The notes beneath the pieces were generated by a model. That model did no database searches and had not been told where the DNA came from. It saw only the letters and a list, made by a program, of their open reading frames with translations. From assembly GCA_023247345.1 (NCBI GenBank), contig JAHFGR010000005.1, positions 1-19,022 of the forward strand: DNA of 19,022 bases, read 5' to 3'. Numbering within the stretch: the stretch's first letter is position 1; the number at the start of each line of letters is the position of its first letter. A program made the position numbers and the translations under genes. Positions 7,158 to 14,427 of the stretch are shown one piece after another. Source of the stretch: Microcaldota archaeon (GTDB lineage Archaea; Micrarchaeota; Micrarchaeia; Anstonellales; Bilamarchaeaceae).

Positions 7158-8020
7158 AAAATCTAATCTCAATGCAGGATCTAAATAAAGATGATTTAGA
7201 AAATCTGCTTAAGCTGACTGATGAACTGAAAAATAAAACAATGCAGAAGAATGGGAAAACTGCTGCACTTTTGTTTAACAGGCCGAGTACGCGAACCCAT
7301 GTTTCATTTGATGTTGCGCTTCATCAATTGGGATATAGTACGACATATTTAGATTACGTTTTTACTCAACTCGTTCGCGGTGAGAAGCTAAAAGATAGCG
7401 CAAAGGCAATTAGCCAGTATGTTAATCTGATAATCGCGCGTCTTGTACCTCATTCCATGCTCGAAGAGCTAGCAAAATATTCTGATGTTCCAGTAATAAA
7501 TGCCGGCAGCGATGTTGAACATCCTTGCCAAGCTCTAGGTGATCTATATACAATTAGAAAAGCCAGAGGCGGGAAGCCGGATGCTGGAACTAAGATCGTT
7601 TTTGTAGGAGATCCAAGAGATGCCGTAGCAAATTCTCTTTCAATTGCTTCACAAGCACTTGGTATGAAATTTACTTATCTTTGCCCAAAAGGATATTACC
7701 CAACAAATAAAAAAGCAGAATTATCGAATGACCTTAAGTCAGTCAAAGATGCGAACATAATTTATACAAATGCATGGTCCCGCGAGCTTAATGAAGAAGC
7801 AACAGAAATAATGCGAGATTTTCTTCCTTATCAAATTAATGAGCAATTGCTAGCGAATGCGCCAAAAGATGTTTTGATAATGCATCCATTGCCAGCATTC
7901 AGAGGCATGGAAGTAACAGACAAAGTACTCGATGGTAAAAATTCATTAGTTTGGCAGCAAGTGAAGAATAGATTGTATGTGCAGAAAGCAGTAATAACTA
8001 CATTGAGCCTTGAGCAGTGA
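7154..8020 (+). CDS. OTC-like carbamoyltransferase, substrate uncertain
   Basis: A 288-residue carbamoyltransferase; ornithine carbamoyltransferases are usually 310-334. Carbamoyl-phosphate residues are present: PSTRTH (44-49), the RGE loop (75-77), HPCQ (123-126), and HPLP with FRG (244-251). The overall sequence follows the OTC pattern, especially the C-terminal GMEVTDKVLDGKNSLVWQQ and NRLYVQKAV. However, each motif that contacts ornithine is altered: GDxxNN reads GDPRD (152-156), DVWxSMG reads NAWSREL (206-212), and HCLP reads HPLP, the form found in aspartate carbamoyltransferase. The second substrate may therefore be aspartate or another amine rather than ornithine. It is translationally coupled to the zinc-ribbon gene by an ATGA overlap, with a GAGGTG site inside that gene. 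An automatic argF label would be unsafe. Confidence 0.88.
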   Translation: MKNLISMQDLNKDDLENLLKLTDELKNKTMQKNGKTAALLFNRPSTRTHVSFDVALHQLGYSTTYLDYVFTQLVRGEKLKDSAKAISQYVNLIIARLVPHSMLEELAKYSDVPVINAGSDVEHPCQALGDLYTIRKARGGKPDAGTKIVFVGDPRDAVANSLSIASQALGMKFTYLCPKGYYPTNKKAELSNDLKSVKDANIIYTNAWSRELNEEATEIMRDFLPYQINEQLLANAPKDVLIMHPLPAFRGMEVTDKVLDGKNSLVWQQVKNRLYVQKAVITTLSLEQ

Positions 8021-8029
8021 GTGCGGCAA

Positions 8030-8049
8030 TTGTATTTTAGAAAATACAA
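8030..8049 (+). terminator. Hairpin after the carbamoyltransferase gene
   Basis: A perfect inverted repeat, TTGTATTTT-AG-AAAATACAA, 10 bases after the stop. The two-base loop means the innermost pairs would open in RNA. It probably ends or attenuates the carA-to-transferase transcript, because the next gene has its own TATA box at about 8080-8088. It could alternatively be a DNA palindrome bound by a protein. Confidence 0.45.
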
Positions 8050-8079
8050 ACACACATAAAAATATCTACAATAACAATA

Positions 8080-8089
8080 TTTAAAAACT
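8080..8089 (+). promoter_or_regulatory. TATA box of a leaderless transcript
   Basis: ATTTAAAAAC centred about 26 bases before the ATG at 8110. That spacing puts the transcription start at the start codon, so the mRNA would be leaderless. This supports ATG 8110 over the upstream TTG at 8092. Confidence 0.55.
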
Positions 8090-8109
8090 CTTTGAATGAA
8101 AAGTTTTAT

Positions 8110-9567
8110 ATGCGTAAAACTTTTCTAACCCCCGGAAATCATCGAGGCATTACAGTAGATTTTGAAACTAGGACTATCGGCAGTGGAAAGTTAGGTGGAA
8201 AAAGTGCTGCTCTAAGAGAGTATCAGCCTCTTTTTGACGCAACTGTTAAAGTTATAGGTGAAGAAGAAACTGGGCTTATAACTGTTCCGCATGTTTCTAT
8301 AACCCCGGCTTTGCTTTCTGATTTCTTAAGAAGAATTGGTGCTTCCCACGAAGACCCAGCAGCAGCTATCGAAGCAATAACTAGATCAGATTTTGGTGTC
8401 GAATTAAACGTCTTTAGAGAAGCAATATCTCCTTTTGATGGGGTATATACTGCAATAAGATCAGACGAAGCAACTGCTGCTGGAGTTGGATTATGGCATA
8501 CTGATTTTGTATTAAGTGATTCAATTCTTACAACTACACTTAAAGTAGCAGACATAATAAAGAAAATACTGAAAGCGGATTTTTCAAGAGATGTTTTAGC
8601 GTTTAAAAGAAGAGTCGGAATACCAGTAGATGATACTCTGGGTGTATTAGTAATGCCTGTTGTTGGGGTAGACCTTAGTCAAATGTACTCAGATCACATG
8701 TTTGGTTCAACTTTTCATGCAAATATAATTACTGGTTTTAATTATGAAGGTACTTTAGCAAATATTGGCGTTGGTGTAGGCGGAGCTAATAATCGTGGTG
8801 CTAGATCTGAAATTTTAAGAATTGTTAGAGCGATTCATCTAACTAAAGCATCACTTAGTATGAATATAAGAAATTCAAAATTATTATCTGCTGGTGAGTT
8901 AAAAAATTCTGCGGATATTCCAAAAGCCTATGATTTCTTAGACATGATAATAGATGGTTACAATCCCTTGATGGACAAACTTTTAAGAGAGCTACTAAAG
9001 TATACAAACTCTCTAAAGACTCAGCTTTATTTGGAATTAGCTTTAGACAGAAAATCCTGGAATGTACTACAATGTAGCCCAGTTAAAATAGAAAACTTAG
9101 AGCCACCAGATGTTCCAGATGAGCAGAAAATATTAGATATTTTTGGTCGCGGTTCTAATCCATATGCTCAATACGGCTCAACATTATCAGGAAGAGCAGT
9201 AGTAAAAATAGATTCTGTGATATATTTGAAAAGCCTTAATAGAGAAGAAATTGAAAGACTTAGAACCATAAACCAGGAAACATCTAATTATGTTCTTATT
9301 GTAGATGCTCCTCCAAATCTAATTGGAAACGTACTACGTTTTGCAGATTATTCTAATGCAGCAGCTATTGTTTCAAATAGTACAGAAGCTCTTAACAATA
9401 TAGGAACCCACTTCAATGGGGCATTTAGAGAAGCCGGAATATTATTTTTGGTAGGTGAAGTAAATGCTGATTTCTTAGCTGGCTTGAAACAAGAAAAAGC
9501 TAATACCAGAAAATTACTTGTATACGCAAATGATGGAGTAGAAGAGGGTTTTATTGCAATTTGTTAA
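8110..9567 (+). CDS. Two-domain PEP synthase-like phosphotransferase
   Basis: A 485-residue protein related to pyruvate phosphate dikinase/PEP synthase, but without the C-terminal PEP/pyruvate barrel. The N-terminal ATP-grasp part shows GSGKLGGKSAAL (glycine-rich loop, about 25-35), AIRSDEATAAG in place of the usual VRSS(A)xxED, and the closing motif LELALDRKSWNVLQCSPV, which matches the family's ExAxDxxxxxLQxRP. The C-terminal part resembles the swivelling phosphohistidine domain: GSTLSGRAVV, then THFNGAFREAGILFLVG, where His434 aligns with the catalytic His. It should therefore transfer a phosphate from ATP to His434, but the final acceptor is unknown. Rifampin phosphotransferase uses similar ATP-grasp and His domains plus a substrate domain that is not evident here. 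It lies between the carbamoyltransferase and carB. The TTG at 8092 would add six residues. Confidence 0.75.
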   Translation: MRKTFLTPGNHRGITVDFETRTIGSGKLGGKSAALREYQPLFDATVKVIGEEETGLITVPHVSITPALLSDFLRRIGASHEDPAAAIEAITRSDFGVELNVFREAISPFDGVYTAIRSDEATAAGVGLWHTDFVLSDSILTTTLKVADIIKKILKADFSRDVLAFKRRVGIPVDDTLGVLVMPVVGVDLSQMYSDHMFGSTFHANIITGFNYEGTLANIGVGVGGANNRGARSEILRIVRAIHLTKASLSMNIRNSKLLSAGELKNSADIPKAYDFLDMIIDGYNPLMDKLLRELLKYTNSLKTQLYLELALDRKSWNVLQCSPVKIENLEPPDVPDEQKILDIFGRGSNPYAQYGSTLSGRAVVKIDSVIYLKSLNREEIERLRTINQETSNYVLIVDAPPNLIGNVLRFADYSNAAAIVSNSTEALNNIGTHFNGAFREAGILFLVGEVNADFLAGLKQEKANTRKLLVYANDGVEEGFIAIC

Positions 9568-9587
9568 AACCTAGTTTTAACAAAAGC

Positions 9588-9663
9588 TTTTTAAATTAGC
9601 GACGAGTTATATTGTTCTAGTTCTTAAAAAATTTAGTTATATTAGAGAGTGGTAGGTTTAGCC
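9588..9663 (+). promoter_or_regulatory. carB promoter and leader, shared with carA
   Basis: TTTTTAAAT at 9588-9596, then 27 bases to TTCTAGTTCTTAAAAA, then ATTTAGTTA, ATTAG and GGTAGGTTTA before the ATG at 9664. The carA upstream region (5580-5656) has the same elements in the same order. The match continues through the ribosome site, which argues for a regulatory leader and not only a shared TATA box. Confidence 0.65.
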
Positions 9664-12600
9664 ATGTATAATGAAAAAATCAAAAAAGTTCTAGTAATAG
9701 GTAGCGGTCCGATAGTCATAGGCCAAGCAGCTGAATTCGATTACTCTGGAACGCAAGCTTGCACTGCGCTGCGAGAGGAAGGAATAGAAGTAGTGCTTGC
9801 TAATTCCAACCCGGCAACAATTCAAACAGACTTAGAAATCGCTGATCGAATTTATATCGAACCGCTAACTGCTGAAGTTTTGGAAAAAATAATTGAGCGC
9901 GAGCGACCGGATTCAATTCTTGCAACTGTCGGGGGGCAAACCGGTCTTAATTTATCAATGGAATTGCACGAGCGCGGCATTCTTCAAAAATACGGAGTAA
10001 AATTTATTGGAACAGATGCGGCAGCAATAAAAAGAGGAGAGGATCGCGAGGCATTTAATGAAACTATGCGAAAAGCAAACGTGCCAATTCTGCCAGGCAA
10101 AATGATTTCAGATTATGAAGCTGCATATGACTTTGCAGAAAAAATTAGTTATCCAGTAATTGTACGACCGTCATATACCCTTGGTGGAAGCGGAAGCGGA
10201 ATTGCATACAATAAACAAGAATTAAAGAGTATTTTAGAACTTGCATTTAGGCTAAGCGCTACGCATTCTGCATTAATTGAAAAATGCGTTATAGGTTGGG
10301 GAGAATTTGAATACGAAGTAGTCCGAGATCATGATGGAAACAAGGCAATAATCTGTAATATGGAAAATATCGATCCAATGGGAGTGCATACTGGCGAGAG
10401 CATAGTCGTTGCGCCATCACAAACATTAAGCGATCAGGATCATCAAATGCTAAGAAGCGCAGCGCTCCGCATAATCGAAGCAATCGGAGTTTGCGGCGGA
10501 TGCAATGTACAATTTGCAATGAATCAACAGACTGGCGATTATGTAGTTATTGAAGTTAATCCCAGATTATCGCGATCGAGTGCTTTGGCATCAAAAGCAA
10601 CTGGTTATCCAATTGCAAGAGTTGCAGCAAAAATTGCTTTAGGCCAAAAACTCTATGAAATAAAAAATGCAATAACCCAAACAAGTGCAGCATTCGAGCC
10701 TGCATTAGATTATGTAGTTGTAAAAATTCCAAGATGGCCATTTGATAAATTCCCACAAGCAGATCGCAAAATCGGCACACAGATGAAAAGCACTGGAGAG
10801 GTAATGGCCATTGGAAGAACATTTGAAGAAGCATTACAAAAAGCAATGCGCAGTTTAGAAGTCAAGGTACCAAAGTTCAATTACTCAGAGCATATTTACC
10901 CGCCAACTGATTTGAGATTATTTGCAATATTAGAAGCTTTCCGCAATGGAGTAAGTATACAAGAAATAAACAAAAAAACAATGATTAATCTCTGGTTCTT
11001 GGAAAAAATTCTGAATGCTGTCAGGATGGAAAAACAAATCATTTCACAGCCATTAAACCGCGAGCTTTTACGACAAGTTAAGCGTGCTGGTTTTAGTGAT
11101 GTGCAGATTGCAAAATTAAAAAATACGAGCGAAAATGAGATTAGAAAACTAAGAAAATCTTTCGGAATTATCCCTACTTATAAAATTGTAGATAGTTGCG
11201 CTGGCGAGTTCGAGGCCATTACTCCATACTTTTATTCAACATACGAGCTTGAGAACGAAGCAAAACCATTGCAAGGCAAGAAAGTTATTGTAATTGGTTC
11301 TGGCCCGATACGCATTGGGCAAGGTATAGAATTTGATTATTGCTGTTCGCATGCGAGTTTTGCATTGCGTGAAATTGGCGTAAAAAGTATTGTAATAAAT
11401 AATAATCCAGAGACTGTAAGCACTGATTTTGATTCTTCTGATAGATTATATTTTGAACCGCTTGCTTTCGAAGATGTAATGAATATAATTGATAATGAGC
11501 AGCCAGATGGCGTAATCGTGCAGTTGGGCGGGCAGACGAGCATTAATCTTGCAAGCAAGTTGGCAGAGGCTGGTGTAACTATTCTTGGCACTCATGTTGA
11601 TGGGATAGATATTGCAGAGGATCGCGAAAGATTTAGAAAATTATCAAATGATCTTGGTATACTACAGCCTGCAAATGGCACAGCTACAAATGAAAAAGAA
11701 GCGCTTGCTGTTGCAAACAAAGTTAGTTATCCGATTGTAGTAAGGCCCAGTTATGTAATCGCAGGAAGAGCAATGGAAATCGTTTATGATGATACCGAGT
11801 TAAAGCGCTATATTAACGAAGCAGTGGAGGTTAGCGAAAAACGCCCGGTGCTTATAGACAAATACCTGGATAATGCAATAGAATGCGAAGTAGATGCAAT
11901 TAGCGATGGCAAAGACGTTTTTATCGGAGGAATCATGCAGCATATCGAATATGCGGGTGTGCATAGCGGCGATGCCAATATTGTTCTGCCCTCGTTGCAG
12001 CTTGATGAAAAAACCAAAAAAACGCTCATAGAGTATACAAATAAAATTTCAAAAGCGCTCGGAACTATCGGTTTCATTAATATCCAGTATGCAGTGCGCA
12101 ATAACATTGTTTATGTGCTAGAAGCGAATCCTCGTGCTAGCAGGACAGTGCCGTATGTTAGCAAGGCAATTGGTATTCCGCTTGCAAAAATCGCAACAAA
12201 AGTTTTGCTTGGCGCCAAATTAAGTGATTTTAATCTGAAATCAAGGCAGAATAATTATGCAGTAAAGAGCGTAGTTTTTCCATTTCTTAAGCTTGTTGGC
12301 AGCGATGTGCGCTTAGGACCAGAGATGCGCAGTACTGGAGAGACAATGGGTATTGCTTCAAACTTTGAAATGGCATACTACAAGGCACTGCTTGCTGCTG
12401 GATTGAAAATAACTACTCCTGGAATTGCGTTGCTGAGTTTAAAGGACGAGGATAAACCATATGCAACTGGTCTTGCAGCATTGCTTAAGAAACTCGATTT
12501 TAAGATTTATGGAACGCATGGAACGATAAAAGATATCGAAGGTGCGCATAGTGTACCAAAGATTGGAAAGGCAGAACCAAGTGGGCATGATATTTTAGAT

Positions 12601-12819
12601 TTAATCATAAACAAAAAAGTCAGCTTAGTGATAAACACTCCTACAAAAGGCGGTCGTGCGAATACAGATGGATTTAAGATTCGTCGCGCGAGCTTGGAGA
12701 AAGGTATTCCATGCATTACTAATGTTAATACTACTTTTGAGTTGTTAAAGGCGCTGATCGAGCTAAGGGAAAAGAACCAAGAGCTAGAAGTCAGACATAT
12801 TGAGGAATACTGGCAATAA
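9664..12819 (+). CDS. carB: Carbamoyl-phosphate synthase large subunit
   Basis: A 1051-residue CarB, close to the usual 1070. It makes carbamoyl phosphate from bicarbonate, two ATP and ammonia supplied by CarA. The duplicated halves are clear: each opens with a Rossmann-like motif (VLVIGSGPIVIGQAAEFDYS and KVIVIGSGPIRIGQGIEFDY) followed by an ATP-grasp module (RPSYTLGGSGSGIAY in the first, RPSYVIAGRAMEIVY in the second) with VIEVNPRLSRSSALASK and VLEANPRASRTVPYVSK. The C-terminal MGS domain (about 930-1045: KIYGTHGT, NTPTKGGRANTDGFKIRRA) is intact, so allosteric control by a nucleotide or ornithine is possible. The ORF extends to a GTG at 9649, but the ATG at 9664 matches the position of the carA start in the shared leader. 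Confidence 0.97.
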   Translation: MYNEKIKKVLVIGSGPIVIGQAAEFDYSGTQACTALREEGIEVVLANSNPATIQTDLEIADRIYIEPLTAEVLEKIIERERPDSILATVGGQTGLNLSMELHERGILQKYGVKFIGTDAAAIKRGEDREAFNETMRKANVPILPGKMISDYEAAYDFAEKISYPVIVRPSYTLGGSGSGIAYNKQELKSILELAFRLSATHSALIEKCVIGWGEFEYEVVRDHDGNKAIICNMENIDPMGVHTGESIVVAPSQTLSDQDHQMLRSAALRIIEAIGVCGGCNVQFAMNQQTGDYVVIEVNPRLSRSSALASKATGYPIARVAAKIALGQKLYEIKNAITQTSAAFEPALDYVVVKIPRWPFDKFPQADRKIGTQMKSTGEVMAIGRTFEEALQKAMRSLEVKVPKFNYSEHIYPPTDLRLFAILEAFRNGVSIQEINKKTMINLWFLEKILNAVRMEKQIISQPLNRELLRQVKRAGFSDVQIAKLKNTSENEIRKLRKSFGIIPTYKIVDSCAGEFEAITPYFYSTYELENEAKPLQGKKVIVIGSGPIRIGQGIEFDYCCSHASFALREIGVKSIVINNNPETVSTDFDSSDRLYFEPLAFEDVMNIIDNEQPDGVIVQLGGQTSINLASKLAEAGVTILGTHVDGIDIAEDRERFRKLSNDLGILQPANGTATNEKEALAVANKVSYPIVVRPSYVIAGRAMEIVYDDTELKRYINEAVEVSEKRPVLIDKYLDNAIECEVDAISDGKDVFIGGIMQHIEYAGVHSGDANIVLPSLQLDEKTKKTLIEYTNKISKALGTIGFINIQYAVRNNIVYVLEANPRASRTVPYVSKAIGIPLAKIATKVLLGAKLSDFNLKSRQNNYAVKSVVFPFLKLVGSDVRLGPEMRSTGETMGIASNFEMAYYKALLAAGLKITTPGIALLSLKDEDKPYATGLAALLKKLDFKIYGTHGTIKDIEGAHSVPKIGKAEPSGHDILDLIINKKVSLVINTPTKGGRANTDGFKIRRASLEKGIPCITNVNTTFELLKALIELREKNQELEVRHIEEYWQ

Positions 12820-12835
12820 ATCATTCTATTTTCTG

Positions 12836-12886
12836 ATTGTAAATTTGATAATTTACAATTCTGAAAAATTTTAACAAAAATTTTTC
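12836..12886 (-). repeat. Palindromic element copy B, intergenic
   Basis: The 24-bp palindrome at 12836-12859 is the exact reverse complement of 67-90 (arms ATTGTAAATT/AATTTACAAT). It is followed by a second perfect 10-bp-arm hairpin at 12863-12886 (GAAAAATTTT, loop AACA, AAAATTTTTC), mirroring the two-hairpin plan of copy A with a 3-nt spacer instead of 2. It fills the gap between the convergent carB and thioredoxin-lipoprotein genes and may act as a terminator for both. Its right edge overlaps the last codon of the minus-strand gene. Confidence 0.75.
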
Positions 12887-14114
12887 ATTGCATTTGCTCA
12901 ACTTGGCGCGCATATTTTCGAACCTTTGCTCGTAATTGCGATGGGTCGTAGTCTGTGAAATGATAAACTAATTTACCATTAATGAAGAATAGAAAAGTAG
13001 GAATGTTGTAATCTGATGTATGAAGAATCTTGGCTACGAAATAGCTATCTTTTTCATAGTCATCGCTTTTAAAAGATAAGAAAGCAACATTTGGATCAGA
13101 ATATTTTCTTGCCAGTTCTTCAAGAATCGGTTTTATTTTAGCGCAGGGTTGGCAACCTACCCCCCAAACATCGACAACAACTAGTCCAGGTCTTTCTATC
13201 ACTAAATCTTCAAAATTATCCTTGTCTACTGATGGTATAAGCGGATTTCCAGATTCCAGATGGCCGCCTTTCGAACGGATAAATCCTCTTAGCCATGAGT
13301 CGTCTTTGCCATTTGCCTTTATTCTAGCATATCTCGAAAGTGCTTCGTTGAGCGCTAGTTCGTCATCCTCTAATCTTTCAAGCCAAATTTTATCTGCGCG
13401 TTCAGCTAGAGAAGGATCGCGTCTGAATTGTTCAATTTCTTCATCACTCCATTCTGAATCTTTAAAAACATAATCAAAAGCAAATTGTCTACCTTCTGCT
13501 GGTGCATTCTGATCTTTTACATATTCGTGCAAAATTTTACGATCACTTTCCAATTTCGTGGAAAAAAGCGCGTAGATCCCGCCTCTTCTAATCATTCGAT
13601 CAGAATGATACAATGCGTTTACTGCCTTCCATCTGCCTTGAGGGTCTCTAGCAAAAACATCCCATGCATCATGTGCTATTTGAGCTGCAATTCTATAATC
13701 TCTCTCAAAATTAGAAGTATGCTGTATATATTTGAGATATATCACTATACTTAAATCAGCTCTGGATAAGCTTAATGAGCCGCCAATTATCCCAAGTAAT
13801 CGTTCATCTTCAGCAGTTAAAGGAACTTTTGGAAGATCAGCAATGGAAAACTGGTGTGCTTCTTCAATTCGATCGCCCAAATCTGCTGTCCTGCTTTGTT
13901 GATCTGTATCTGACCTAACGTTTTGTCCAACATTTGGTTTTTCTGTGTGTAGAGCAGGAGCGTTCTGCGTTGGAATTTCAGAAGTTTTTCTAGCTGGTGA
14001 TTCGGTGCCGCACGCCCAAAAGAATGCAGAAAAAATAGCCACGGTAATAACGGGTTTTCTACTTTCCATATGCTTTTCTTTGGTGCGTGGCTTACTAAAG
14101 TCGAGTTTAATCAT
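12885..14114 (-). CDS. Thioredoxin-domain lipoprotein
   Basis: A 409-residue, probably exported protein. Residues 20-35 form a signal sequence ending in a lipobox-like FFWAC, so Cys35 may be lipid-modified. A Pro/Thr/Asn-rich low-complexity linker follows (36-95). Residues 100-300 are mostly helical and of unknown function. Residues 300-409 are a thioredoxin fold with the redox pair CQPC (321-324), the strand VVVDVWGVG before it, and the cis-proline in NIPTFLFFINGK (Pro372). Thiol reduction, isomerisation or protein repair at the cell surface is the likely role. The start at 14114 is supported by a TATA-like stretch about 29 bases upstream (minus strand 14150-14136), giving a nearly leaderless mRNA. 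The alternative ATG at 14069 gives a more normal signal length but has no ribosome site. Confidence 0.78.
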   Translation of the reverse strand: MIKLDFSKPRTKEKHMESRKPVITVAIFSAFFWACGTESPARKTSEIPTQNAPALHTEKPNVGQNVRSDTDQQSRTADLGDRIEEAHQFSIADLPKVPLTAEDERLLGIIGGSLSLSRADLSIVIYLKYIQHTSNFERDYRIAAQIAHDAWDVFARDPQGRWKAVNALYHSDRMIRRGGIYALFSTKLESDRKILHEYVKDQNAPAEGRQFAFDYVFKDSEWSDEEIEQFRRDPSLAERADKIWLERLEDDELALNEALSRYARIKANGKDDSWLRGFIRSKGGHLESGNPLIPSVDKDNFEDLVIERPGLVVVDVWGVGCQPCAKIKPILEELARKYSDPNVAFLSFKSDDYEKDSYFVAKILHTSDYNIPTFLFFINGKLVYHFTDYDPSQLRAKVRKYARQVEQMQ

Positions 14115-14135
14115 ACAGGAATAGTGTTTGGAAAT

Positions 14136-14150
14136 GTTTAAATATATATA
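14136..14150 (-). promoter_or_regulatory. TATA box of the thioredoxin-lipoprotein gene
   Basis: TATATATATTTAAAC on the minus strand, centred about 29 bases before the ATG at 14114. It faces a separate promoter for the rightward gene at 14213-14222. Confidence 0.5.
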
Positions 14151-14212
14151 GACATGTTAACGAGTTATTGGCGATAAATAGTTCTTACATATTTAAACAC
14201 TAAAAGCGATAA

Positions 14213-14222
14213 CAATATAAAT
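14213..14222 (+). promoter_or_regulatory. TATA box for the split HEYGE gene
   Basis: AATATAAATC centred about 27 bases before the ATG at 14245, the spacing of a leaderless archaeal mRNA. A second AT-rich box, ATATTTAAAC, lies at about 14189-14198. This promoter makes 14245 the true translation start of the locus. Confidence 0.5.
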
Positions 14223-14244
14223 CCATCTCTGTAAAATTAGATTT

Positions 14245-14427
14245 ATGTCAATGAGTTTGGAATTACGTCATTCTTTAAAGCAGACCTTAAGCCAGCAGCT
14301 ATCCCAAAAACAGGAATTAACTCAGCGCTTGCGATTAACCCAGCGTATGTCATTAGAATTGTACCTAGAACTAGTTGATTTTTTTGAAGGCCTTTATAAA
14401 AAAGCAAAAAAAACAGCACTACAATAG
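14245..14427 (+). CDS. N-terminal frame of the split HEYGE gene
   Basis: A 60-residue reading frame that begins at a leaderless-type ATG. It is rich in Leu, Gln and Arg with a repeating pattern (SLKQTLSQQLSQKQELTQRL, then RLTQRMSLEL), likely one amphipathic helix. I associate this opening with large proteins of small-genome archaea and candidate-phyla bacteria, not with a free peptide. It ends shortly after a poly-A tract, where the downstream frame (+1) takes over. It is best read as the N-terminus of the gene that continues to 15793. Confidence 0.6.
   Translation: MSMSLELRHSLKQTLSQQLSQKQELTQRLRLTQRMSLELYLELVDFFEGLYKKAKKTALQ

Noticed and set aside
7154..8020. Labelling the transferase argF or pyrB outright.
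   Set aside because: The overall sequence favours OTC while the active-site motifs are not those of OTC, and neither substrate can be decided from sequence alone.
9649..9663. GTG at 9649 as the carB start.
   Set aside because: It falls inside the ribosome-site region that is conserved with carA; the ATG at 9664 lines up with the carA ATG.
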